Assembly (NCBI GenBank): GCA_946480065.1
Contig: CAMLJA010000158.1
Location: forward strand, 1-5,220
Direction: 5' to 3'
Origin: an uncultured Thermomonas sp.
GTDB taxonomy: Bacteria; Pseudomonadota; Gammaproteobacteria; Xanthomonadales; Xanthomonadaceae
Length of the DNA: 5,220 bases
Part shown: positions 1-5,220 of the stretch, piece by piece
How the letters are laid out: every line of letters starts with the position of its first letter
Position numbering within the stretch: the first letter of the stretch is position 1
Notes under the pieces: model-generated
What the model was told of the DNA's origin: nothing
The model's database searches: none
The model's input: only the letters and a program-made list of their open reading frames with translations
Program-made: the position numbers and the translations under genes

Positions 1-961
<961 letters not shown>

Positions 962-966
962 GGGGG

Positions 967-973
967 CTTCCTT
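967..973 (-). promoter_or_regulatory. Ribosome binding site deciding the lipoprotein start
   Basis: On the minus strand this reads AAGGAAG, five bases from the ATG at 961. It supports the 164-residue lipoprotein start over the in-frame ATG at 1084, which lies inside the preceding LysM gene. Confidence 0.7.
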
Positions 974-987
974 GTCGGGGGTGGAGG

Positions 988-1287
988 TCAATCCGCGCTG
1001 GCGGGAATGCGCAGCACCTGGCCGGGCAGGATCCGGTCCGGGTCGTCCAGCTGGTCGCGGTTGGCGGCGTAGATGGCCGGCCACTGGCTGGCCTTGCCGT
1101 AGAAACGCCGGGCGATGTGCGACAGGGTGTCGCCCTGCGCCACGGTGTAGGTGCGGTCACCCTGCGCGGGGTGGCTCGGCGCTTCGGTGGAGGCCGCGCC
1201 GCCGCGCACGTTCCCGAACGACGGCGCGTGTTCGCTGGAGACGCTGCCGCCGGCGGCGTTGGAGAAATCGGGCTTGCCGTTGCTCAT
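988..1287 (-). CDS. Small LysM domain protein
   Basis: A 99-residue protein with one LysM domain at about residues 46-95. It starts RTYTVAQGDTLSHIARRFYG and ends DDPDRILPGQVLRIPA, with the conserved GDTL near the start and the PGQVLRIP close. LysM domains bind N-acetylglucosamine-containing glycans such as peptidoglycan. The domain resembles the C-terminal LysM of the potassium-binding protein Kbp (YgaU), including the longer loop containing YxxNRDxLDDPDRI, but the BON domain of Kbp is absent. Residues 1-44 are rich in Gly, Ser and Ala and probably disordered, and include DFSN near the N-terminus. No signal peptide or membrane segment is seen, so its route to the cell wall, if any, is unclear and a cytoplasmic location is possible. 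The ATG at 1287 has GAGG five bases upstream. The lipoprotein gene follows 26 bases later. Confidence 0.87.
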   Translation of the reverse strand: MSNGKPDFSNAAGGSVSSEHAPSFGNVRGGAASTEAPSHPAQGDRTYTVAQGDTLSHIARRFYGKASQWPAIYAANRDQLDDPDRILPGQVLRIPASAD

Positions 1288-1304
1288 CGCCGCCTCGGGT
1301 CGGC

Positions 1305-1321
1305 GCGGACGGACTGTCCGC
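1305..1321. repeat. Short inverted repeat before the LysM gene
   Basis: GCGGAC (1305-1310) and GTCCGC (1316-1321) form a perfect six-base-pair stem around a five-base loop, 18 bases upstream of the LysM start codon. It could be part of the LysM 5' leader or of the queF 3' end. In DNA this GC-rich a six-base stem can arise by chance. Confidence 0.4.
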
Positions 1322-1340
1322 AGGCGGCGACGGTGCCACC

Positions 1341-1358
1341 TGCCGCGTTAACGCGGCA
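1341..1358 (-). terminator. Perfect 18-base palindrome after queF, likely hairpin
   Basis: TGCCGCGTTAACGCGGCA is an exact palindrome starting 18 bases beyond the queF stop codon. As RNA it forms a seven-base-pair stem with a UUAA loop. There is no U-tract after it on the minus strand, so it may act as a weak or factor-assisted terminator or an mRNA-stabilising 3' hairpin. Because the palindrome is perfect, an operator for a dimeric regulator of the downstream LysM unit is a second possibility. Confidence 0.45.
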
Positions 1359-1376
1359 TGCCCGCGGGGTGAAGGG

Positions 1377-2195
1377 CTATTGCCGGGCGCTGCGGGTGGC
1401 CGCCGGCGGCGGCGTGCCGGGGGTGGCGCGCCAGGGGTTGATGTCCAGCCCGCCGCGGCGGGTGTAGCGCGCCTCCACCGACAGCCACGCCGGCGCGCAG
1501 CGCGCCTGCAGGTCGGTGAAGATGCGCTCGACGCACTGCTCGTGGAATTCGGCGTGGTCGCGGAAGCTGACCAGGTAGCGCAGCAGCCCGGCGCGGTCGA
1601 TGCGCGGGCCGCGGTAGGCGATGGCGACGTCGGCCCAGTCCGGCTGGCCGGTGACCGGGCAGTTGGACTTCAGCAGCGCGCTGGACAGGATTTCCTCGAC
1701 CGGGTCGCCGGCGTCGGCCCCCAGAAGCGCCGCATCCGGCGGTCCGTAGCGGTCGATCGCGATGTCCTGCGCGTCCAGCGACGCGCCCGCGGGCGGCGCG
1801 AGCGGCGGCAGGCCGAACGCCATCGCCACCGGCGCGCCGGCGGCGCGGGACAGGTCGGCCTCGACCTGCGCGCGCAGCGCGTCGGCGCTGTCGAAGCGCG
1901 CGCGGTTGCAGGAATTCAGGTACAGCTTGAGCGACTTGGATTCCACCAGGCAGGGCGAGTCCGCCGGCACCTGCAGGGTGGCGGTGGCCACCTGCGGCTT
2001 GCCGCGCCGGTCCAGCCACGACAGTTCGTAGGCGTGCCAGCGGTCGTGCCCGGCGAACGGCAGCGCGCCGGCATCGAGGCCCAGCGCCTCGCGCGCCAGC
2101 CGCCGCGGGATGGGGTACAGCAGGCCGGCGTCGAAGCGGTCGGGATAGGCCACTTCGCGGCCGAGCGGGGATCCGGTGGGGTCTGGGGTGTTCAT
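1377..2195 (-). CDS. queF: NADPH-dependent 7-cyano-7-deazaguanine reductase (QueF, bimodular type)
   Basis: QueF reduces the nitrile of preQ0 to the aminomethyl group of preQ1 with two NADPH, a cytoplasmic step in making queuosine for tRNA wobble positions. The product has 272 residues, the length of the bimodular (E. coli-like) type. The QueF signature ESKSLKLY lies at residues 85-92. The catalytic stretch [14 protein letters not shown] places the nucleophilic cysteine at Cys179 and the acid at Asp186, the seven-residue spacing seen in this enzyme. [16 protein letters not shown] (210-225) supplies the conserved His218-Glu219 pair. It ends with a Pro/Ala-rich tail of about 14 residues after DINPWRA, longer than needed for the fold. 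The ATG overlaps the zapE stop by four bases (ATGA), suggesting translational coupling; GGAG lies about 11 bases upstream. It is the last gene of a three-gene overlapping operon. Confidence 0.96.
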   Translation of the reverse strand: MNTPDPTGSPLGREVAYPDRFDAGLLYPIPRRLAREALGLDAGALPFAGHDRWHAYELSWLDRRGKPQVATATLQVPADSPCLVESKSLKLYLNSCNRARFDSADALRAQVEADLSRAAGAPVAMAFGLPPLAPPAGASLDAQDIAIDRYGPPDAALLGADAGDPVEEILSSALLKSNCPVTGQPDWADVAIAYRGPRIDRAGLLRYLVSFRDHAEFHEQCVERIFTDLQARCAPAWLSVEARYTRRGGLDINPWRATPGTPPPAATRSARQ

Positions 2196-3289
2196 TCGCC
2201 GCGGTGCTCCAGCGCCAGGTAGTCGGCCGACTGCATTTCCACCAGCCGCGAGGCGGTGCGTTCGAACGCGGCCACCAGGCGCTCGCCGGCGTACAGGTCC
2301 ATCGGCCCGGCGTCGGCGGTGCAGACCAGGTTGACCCGGCGATCGTACAGCTCGTCCACCAGGTGCACGAAGCGGCGCGCGGCGTCGTCGCGGCCGGCGT
2401 CGAAGCGGGGGATGCCGCCGACCAGCACGGTGTGGAATTCGCGCGCGATCTCGATGTAGTCGGCGGTGCCGCGCGGCCCCTCGCACAGCGCCTCGAACCC
2501 GAACCAGCACAGGCCCTTGCAGCGGGCGCGCACCGGGATCCGGCGGCCGTCGATCTCGATCCCCGCCTCCAGGTGCTCGGCGTCGCAGCCCAGCGCGTCC
2601 CAGCGTTCGCGCAGCCAGGCGTCGGACCGGTCGTCCAGCGGCGCGCGGTAGACCGGCGAGCGGGTCAGCGCGCGCAGCCGGTAGTCGGTGTCGCTGCGCA
2701 GGTGGACCACCTGGCAGTGGCGCTCGAGCAGCGCGATCGCCGGCAGGAAGCGCGCGCGCTGCAGGCCGCCCTTGTACAGCTCGCCCGGTGCGGCGTTGGA
2801 GGTGGTGACCAGCACCACGCCCTCCGCGAACAGCCGCTCCAGGAGGCGGCCCAGCAGCATGGCGTCACCGATGTCGCTGACGAAGAATTCGTCCAGCACC
2901 AGCACCCGCAGCGCGCTGCGCCACTCGCGGGCGATCGCCGCCAGCGGGTCGCGCTGGCCGGCGTGCGCGCGCAGGCGCTCGTGCACCTCGCGCATGAAGC
3001 GGTGGAAGTGGGTGCGGCGCTTCTCGCGGATCGGCAGCCCGGCGAAGAACAGGTCGATCAGGAAGGTCTTGCCGCGGCCCACGCCGCCCCACAGGTACAG
3101 GCCCGGCACCGGCTCGGGCTGGCTGCCCAGCAGCCGGCCCAGCAGCCCGCGCCGCGGCGACGGCTGCAGCAGCGCGGCGTGGATGCGGTCCAGCGCGGCC
3201 AGCGCCTCCTGCTGCGCCGGGTCGTGCTGCCAGTCGCCGCGCGCCACGCCGTCGGCGTAGGCGCGCGAGGGCGCGGCCGCCTCAGCCAT
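2192..3289 (-). CDS. zapE: ZapE/AFG1-family P-loop ATPase
   Basis: A 365-residue ATPase of the AFG1/ZapE family, close to the usual length of about 370. In E. coli ZapE associates with the FtsZ ring and affects division under stress; mitochondrial AFG1/LACE1 relatives act in quality control of respiratory complex subunits. Visible motifs are Walker A GGVGRGKT (residues 68-75), the following HFHRFM block (94-99), Walker B VLVLDE (129-134) followed by FFVSD, a sensor-1-like TTSN (162-165) and [15 protein letters not shown] (171-185) with the likely arginine finger. The C-terminal half contains [17 protein letters not shown] and [17 protein letters not shown], both typical of the family. The ATG at 3289 overlaps the end of the hydrolase gene by eight bases, and its own stop overlaps the queF start, so all three are probably translated from one mRNA. 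All key nucleotide-binding residues are present. Confidence 0.95.
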   Translation of the reverse strand: MAEAAAPSRAYADGVARGDWQHDPAQQEALAALDRIHAALLQPSPRRGLLGRLLGSQPEPVPGLYLWGGVGRGKTFLIDLFFAGLPIREKRRTHFHRFMREVHERLRAHAGQRDPLAAIAREWRSALRVLVLDEFFVSDIGDAMLLGRLLERLFAEGVVLVTTSNAAPGELYKGGLQRARFLPAIALLERHCQVVHLRSDTDYRLRALTRSPVYRAPLDDRSDAWLRERWDALGCDAEHLEAGIEIDGRRIPVRARCKGLCWFGFEALCEGPRGTADYIEIAREFHTVLVGGIPRFDAGRDDAARRFVHLVDELYDRRVNLVCTADAGPMDLYAGERLVAAFERTASRLVEMQSADYLALEHRGE

Positions 3290-3950
3290 CCGCCGGCAGC
3301 CAGTCGCGCACGCCGTGCTTCACCGCGCCGCGCAGGTCCATCAGCTTGCGGTGGAAGAAATGGCTGGTGTCCGGCATCCGCACCAGCACCGGCGGGCGCG
3401 GCTGCGCCTCCACCCAGGCCTGGACGTCGGCGGCGGAGACGATCTCGTCGGCGTCGCCCTGGATCACCAGCCAGGGGATGGGCGGCACCGCGATGTCGTC
3501 GAACGCCCAGCTGCGCCCCACCGGCGGCGCAATCGACAGCAGCGCGGCGGCCCCCAGTTCGCCCGCGGCGCGCAGCGTCACCCAGGCGCCGAAGCTGAAC
3601 CCGGCCAGCCACAGCGCGTGCCCGGGGAAGCGCTGGCGCGCCCAGCCGGCGACCGCGCGCAGGTCGTCCAGCTCGCCGTCGCCGTCGTCGAACCTGCCCT
3701 CGGACTGGCCCACGCCGCGGAAATTGAAGCGCAGGGTGGCCACGCCGCATTCGCGCAGCGCCCGGCCCACCATCGTGACCACCTTGTTGTGCATGGTGCC
3801 GCCCTCGGTGGGCAGCGGATGGCAGACGATGGCCAGCACCGGCCTGGCGGCGGCGTCCGGCAGGTCCAGCGCGGCTTCCAGCCGGCCGGCGGGGCCGGGG
3901 ATCGACAACGCCTGGTCGGCGGCGGCGGGGCGTGCGGTGGGCGGGTTCAT
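3282..3950 (-). CDS. Alpha/beta hydrolase (COG2945-type)
   Basis: A 222-residue alpha/beta-fold hydrolase of the small COG2945-like group; the substrate is not known. The catalytic triad can be assigned: nucleophile Ser119 in GFSFGAW (117-123), acid Asp168 in QGDADEIV (164-171) and base His197 in PDTSHFF (193-199). The early block CHPLPTEGGTMHNKVV (43-58) followed by LRFNFRGVGQSEG (73-85) is characteristic of this group, with HPLP near the oxyanion region. There is no signal peptide, so it should be cytoplasmic. The ATG at 3950 gives a normal-length N-terminus; no strong Shine-Dalgarno sequence precedes it. It is the first gene of the overlapping hydrolase-zapE-queF set, lying 88 bases after the cytochrome gene, with a terminator-like hairpin between. 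No clear promoter was found in that gap, so read-through from the cytochrome gene is possible. Confidence 0.9.
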   Translation of the reverse strand: MNPPTARPAAADQALSIPGPAGRLEAALDLPDAAARPVLAIVCHPLPTEGGTMHNKVVTMVGRALRECGVATLRFNFRGVGQSEGRFDDGDGELDDLRAVAGWARQRFPGHALWLAGFSFGAWVTLRAAGELGAAALLSIAPPVGRSWAFDDIAVPPIPWLVIQGDADEIVSAADVQAWVEAQPRPPVLVRMPDTSHFFHRKLMDLRGAVKHGVRDWLPADG

Positions 3951-3999
3951 GGCGGGATCATGCCGCAGCGGGCGTTAAGCGCGGGCGCCAGAAACGCGA

Positions 4000-4019
4000 A
4001 CGCCGCCCGCAGGCGGCGT
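4000..4019 (-). terminator. Hairpin terminator after the cytochrome c gene
   Basis: An eight-base-pair stem (4000-4007 with 4012-4019) closes a four-base loop, starting 19 bases beyond the cytochrome stop codon. On the minus strand the stem is followed by TTCGCGTTTCT, a broken T-rich stretch. This suits a moderately efficient intrinsic terminator that lets some transcripts continue into the hydrolase operon. Confidence 0.55.
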
Positions 4020-4038
4020 CCGGGCGGCGACGCGGCGC

Positions 4039-4557
4039 TTACTTGCTCTGCGCGACCATCCATTCCACGGTGGCCTTGACCTGCTCGTCGCTCAGGGCCG
4101 GGTTGCCGCCCTTCGGCGGCATCACCCCGACGGTCCCGGTGAAGCCGGTGATGGCCTTCTTGACCAGCATGTCCAGGCCCTGCTCGGCGAAGCGCGCGCC
4201 GATCCCGGCCGCGTCCAGCTTGGGCGCGCCGCCCGCGCCGGAGGTGTGGCAGCCGGTGCACAGGTTGCCGAAGATCACGCTGCCGTCCAGGGTGCCGCCG
4301 TAGGCCACCTGCGAGGCGGCCGCCTGCGCCGCGGCCTGCACCGCAGCCGCCTGCTCCGCGGCGCCCGTGGCACCGGCATAGACCGCGCCCACGGGGGCGA
4401 TGCGGGCCAGGGTGCGCTGCTCGACGGTGGGGTCGACCGTGTGGGCGACCTGGCCGTTCAGGTGGTGCGCGAACAGGATCAGGCCCAGCGTGACCGCGCC
4501 GAGGAAGGCGATCACCATCGAGAAACGCTTCAGGAAATCCAGGTCGTAGTTGCGCAC
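4039..4557 (-). CDS. Membrane-anchored c5-type cytochrome c
   Basis: A 172-residue monohaem cytochrome c, expected to carry electrons on the periplasmic face of the inner membrane. Residues 1-12 are a charged cytoplasmic start; residues 13-30 (SMVIAFLGAVTLGLILFA) form one uncleaved membrane helix. A linker follows, with an Ala/Gln-rich stretch at about 61-85. The haem domain covers about 90-172: CTGCH (Cys100, Cys103, His104) binds haem covalently and Met146 in VMPPKGG is the likely sixth ligand. The MPPKGG loop and the closing VKATVEWMVAQSK helix are typical of cytochrome c5. The start is GTG at 4557: an in-frame TAG lies directly upstream, AAGGG sits six bases before the GTG, and starting at Met14 would cut into the membrane helix. 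It is followed by a terminator-like hairpin and may have an extended -10 promoter at 4605-4613. Confidence 0.93.
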   Translation of the reverse strand: MRNYDLDFLKRFSMVIAFLGAVTLGLILFAHHLNGQVAHTVDPTVEQRTLARIAPVGAVYAGATGAAEQAAAVQAAAQAAASQVAYGGTLDGSVIFGNLCTGCHTSGAGGAPKLDAAGIGARFAEQGLDMLVKKAITGFTGTVGVMPPKGGNPALSDEQVKATVEWMVAQSK

Positions 4558-4563
4558 GGTCTA

Positions 4564-4568
4564 CCCTT
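4564..4568 (-). promoter_or_regulatory. Ribosome binding site supporting the GTG start of cytochrome c
   Basis: On the minus strand this reads AAGGG, six bases before the GTG at 4557. With the in-frame stop immediately upstream of the GTG, it fixes the start codon. Confidence 0.65.
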
Positions 4569-4604
4569 GCTCGATTGGTGCGGCAGCGGCCGCATAACCC
4601 TTGG

Positions 4605-4613
4605 ATTATTCCA
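4605..4613 (-). promoter_or_regulatory. Candidate extended -10 promoter of the cytochrome c gene
   Basis: On the minus strand this reads TGGAATAAT: an extended -10 TGN followed by AATAAT, which matches five of six positions of TATAAT. No good -35 box lies upstream, which extended -10 promoters tolerate. It is an AT-rich island in GC-rich DNA and would give a leader of about 40 bases to the GTG. It overlaps a small inverted repeat, TGGA-N4-TCCA (plus 4602-4613), whose significance is unclear. Confidence 0.4.
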
Positions 4614-4769
4614 GAACCGGCATCCCGGCGCGACCGGGCCGGTCCGGCGCGCGGTTCGCGGCCCGGGCCCTGGAACTGCTGCAACGCAGCATGGTGGACG
4701 GGTGGTCCGAATCGAGGCAGCCCGGGACCTCGGCCGCGCGTCGTCCGACCGCATTCAGCTTCGACCGCC

Positions 4770-4783
4770 TTCAGGGGGCTGAA
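4770..4783. repeat. Inverted repeat TTCAG-GGGG-CTGAA next to the rightward promoter
   Basis: TTCAG (4770-4774) and CTGAA (4779-4783) are perfect half-sites separated by GGGG. The repeat ends 11 bases before the -35 box at 4795. A further TTCAG occurs at 4754-4758, where TTCAGC also pairs with GCTGAA at 4778-4783. Its place just upstream of a promoter suits an activator or repressor site, though a hairpin of no consequence is equally possible. Confidence 0.35.
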
Positions 4784-4794
4784 CTGTGACGGAG

Positions 4795-4824
4795 TTGACA
4801 AGCTCCCGCGACTCCGGCCATAAG
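4795..4824 (+). promoter_or_regulatory. Candidate sigma-70-type promoter of the exported-protein gene
   Basis: TTGACA at 4795-4800 is an exact -35 consensus and CATAAG at 4819-4824 matches four of six -10 positions, with an 18-base spacer. An exact TTGACA is notable in DNA this GC-rich. Transcription would start near 4830 and give a leader of about 170 bases before the ATG at 5003. Confidence 0.5.
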
Positions 4825-4905
4825 GCACATGAGCAGGGGATGAATCCGCGCGGGATCCGAGGCGCTTTCGGTGCCGGTTTGACGGTGGGGAATCATTCGT
4901 TTCGA

Positions 4906-4946
4906 CCCGCTACGCAGGGCATCGCCCCGCGCTGACGGGACTTTTT
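4906..4946 (+). terminator. Possible attenuator or terminator in the leader
   Basis: CCCG (4926-4929) can pair with CGGG (4936-4939), ending two bases before a run of five T (4942-4946). Alternatively CCCG at 4906-4909 pairs with the same CGGG, enclosing a small hairpin GGGC-ATC-GCCC (4917-4927). This lies about 110 bases after the predicted transcription start and before the coding region, as an attenuator or small-RNA terminator would. The stems are only four base pairs long, so the call is weak. Confidence 0.3.
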
Positions 4947-4950
4947 CGTT

Positions 4951-4967
4951 TCGCCGCGGGGCGGCGA
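4951..4967 (+). repeat. GC hairpin in the leader upstream of the start codon
   Basis: TCGCCGC (4951-4957) pairs perfectly with GCGGCGA (4961-4967) around a GGG loop, giving a seven-base-pair stem that ends 25 bases before the G-rich ribosome site region at 4992-4997. Part of it (4955-4963) is also an exact complement of 4923-4931, so it could switch pairing with the terminator-like element. Confidence 0.4.
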
Positions 4968-5002
4968 TTCCTACAACTTGGCATGGGATTCGGGGGGATC
5001 AG

Positions 5003-5220
5003 ATGAGCGATATCCGCAAGGTGGGTGCATCGTCGAAGAAGCGTCGCAACCGTTCGATCAAGGTCGCGCCGATGACGCGGGCGGTGCGCGCCGCGCTGGC
5101 CGCCTCCACCCTGGCGCTGGCGCTGGGCGCCGGCGGCAACGCCCTCGCCGCCGATTGCGGGCCCATCCAGGGCAAGGTCAACGTCCTGCGCTGCGAGAAC
5201 GCGAGCATCGACACCGCGCC
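5003..5220 (+). CDS. Exported protein with extended signal peptide, N-terminal part
   Basis: The visible 72 residues are mostly an export signal. Residues 1-29 are a long, strongly basic n-region (KKRRNRSIK at 12-20, then MTRAVR at 24-29). Residues 30-45 are hydrophobic (ALAASTLALALGAG). ALA at 47-49 fits signal peptidase I cleavage just before ADC. The mature start, ADCGPIQGKVNVLRCENASI, has two cysteines (52 and 64) that could pair in an oxidising compartment. A signal of about 49 residues is longer than usual and recalls autotransporters and other large surface proteins, but the ESPR consensus of those proteins is absent and the mature family cannot be told from so little. The ATG at 5003 follows a G-rich stretch (4992-4997). 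ATG at 5072 (Met24), with AAGG at 5060-5063, would give an ordinary 26-residue signal peptide and is a real alternative. The gene continues beyond 5220. Confidence 0.75.
   Translation, partial: MSDIRKVGASSKKRRNRSIKVAPMTRAVRAALAASTLALALGAGGNALAADCGPIQGKVNVLRCENASIDTA

Larger units (their letters stand above)
4558..5002. other. Divergent intergenic region of 445 bases
   Basis: This stretch separates the leftward cytochrome gene from the rightward exported-protein gene. It holds candidate promoters in both directions, short inverted repeats (including GCTGC-AAC-GCAGC at 4678-4690) and the structured leader of the rightward gene. Short open frames cross it on both strands, but none has a ribosome site and recognisable protein together, so I call no gene here. 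No tRNA or other known RNA family was recognised. Confidence 0.6.

Noticed and set aside
2204..3598. Long plus-strand open frame of 464 codons
   Set aside because: It is antisense to zapE and the hydrolase gene, which have intact catalytic motifs. The translation is rich in Gln, Arg, Ala and Val with no recognisable domain.
4601..4789. Short plus-strand frame of 62 codons in the intergenic region
   Set aside because: A short stretch looks protein-like (ALELLQRSMVDGW), but there is no ribosome site, no family resemblance, and the rightward promoter lies downstream of it.
3947..4828. Minus-strand open frame of 293 codons overlapping the cytochrome gene
   Set aside because: It is another frame of the cytochrome c region. 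The cytochrome frame has the haem motif, membrane helix and ribosome site, and this one has an Arg/Gly/Pro-rich translation with no motif.
4879..4884. Second -35-like TTGACG in the leader
   Set aside because: No sequence resembling a -10 box lies 16-18 bases downstream.
4906..4946. Cyclic di-GMP (GEMM) riboswitch, because of ACGCAGGGC at 4912-4920
   Set aside because: Only a few bases of the first conserved element are similar. The second half of the motif, including the conserved CGCAAAGCC-like segment and tetraloop-receptor arrangement, is missing.
4867..4954. Plant-inducible promoter (PIP) box of Xanthomonas, from several TTCG sequences
   Set aside because: No two TTCGB elements are separated by the required 15 bases, and none is correctly placed relative to a -10 box.
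4983..5006. Seven-codon leader frame (ATG at 4983, TGA overlapping the ATG at 5003)
   Set aside because: The ATGA overlap is suggestive of coupling, but there is no Shine-Dalgarno sequence before 4983 and such a short frame is easily accidental.

Overview
The window is very GC-rich chromosomal DNA whose genes best fit a gammaproteobacterium of the Xanthomonadaceae/Lysobacteraceae type (Xanthomonas, Stenotrophomonas, Lysobacter, Luteimonas and relatives). This rests on base composition, a monomeric-type isocitrate dehydrogenase, a bimodular QueF and a membrane-anchored c5-type cytochrome. It is an inference from protein character, not from a database match. Seven genes are read on the minus strand and one, incomplete, on the plus strand. 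No rRNA, tRNA, insertion sequence, integrase, phage gene or CRISPR array is visible.

Layout from left to right. (1) Positions 1-351, minus: N-terminal part of the monomeric NADP-dependent isocitrate dehydrogenase gene (icd), with a plausible promoter at 380-408. (2) Positions 467-1287, minus: a probable two-gene unit in which a small LysM protein is followed 26 bases later by a lipoprotein. It ends at a strong hairpin (423-446). (3) Positions 1377-3950, minus: a tightly overlapping operon reading alpha/beta hydrolase, then the ZapE/AFG1-type ATPase, then QueF, followed by a perfect 18-base palindrome. (4) Positions 4039-4557, minus: a membrane-anchored cytochrome c with a GTG start and a terminator-like hairpin after it. 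(5) Positions 4558-5002: a 445-base divergent intergenic region with a candidate extended -10 promoter for the cytochrome and a near-consensus promoter pointing right. The rightward promoter is followed by a long, structured leader. (6) Positions 5003-5220, plus: the start of a gene for an exported protein with an unusually long signal peptide; it runs off the window.

The genes are mostly housekeeping: central carbon metabolism (icd), tRNA queuosine synthesis (queF), cell division or protein quality control (zapE), respiration (cytochrome c) and envelope proteins (LysM protein, lipoprotein). The overlaps in the hydrolase-zapE-queF set point to co-translation, but no shared pathway is evident. 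I found no convincing new biological system. The least explained part is the leader and N-terminus of the exported protein at 4795-5220.
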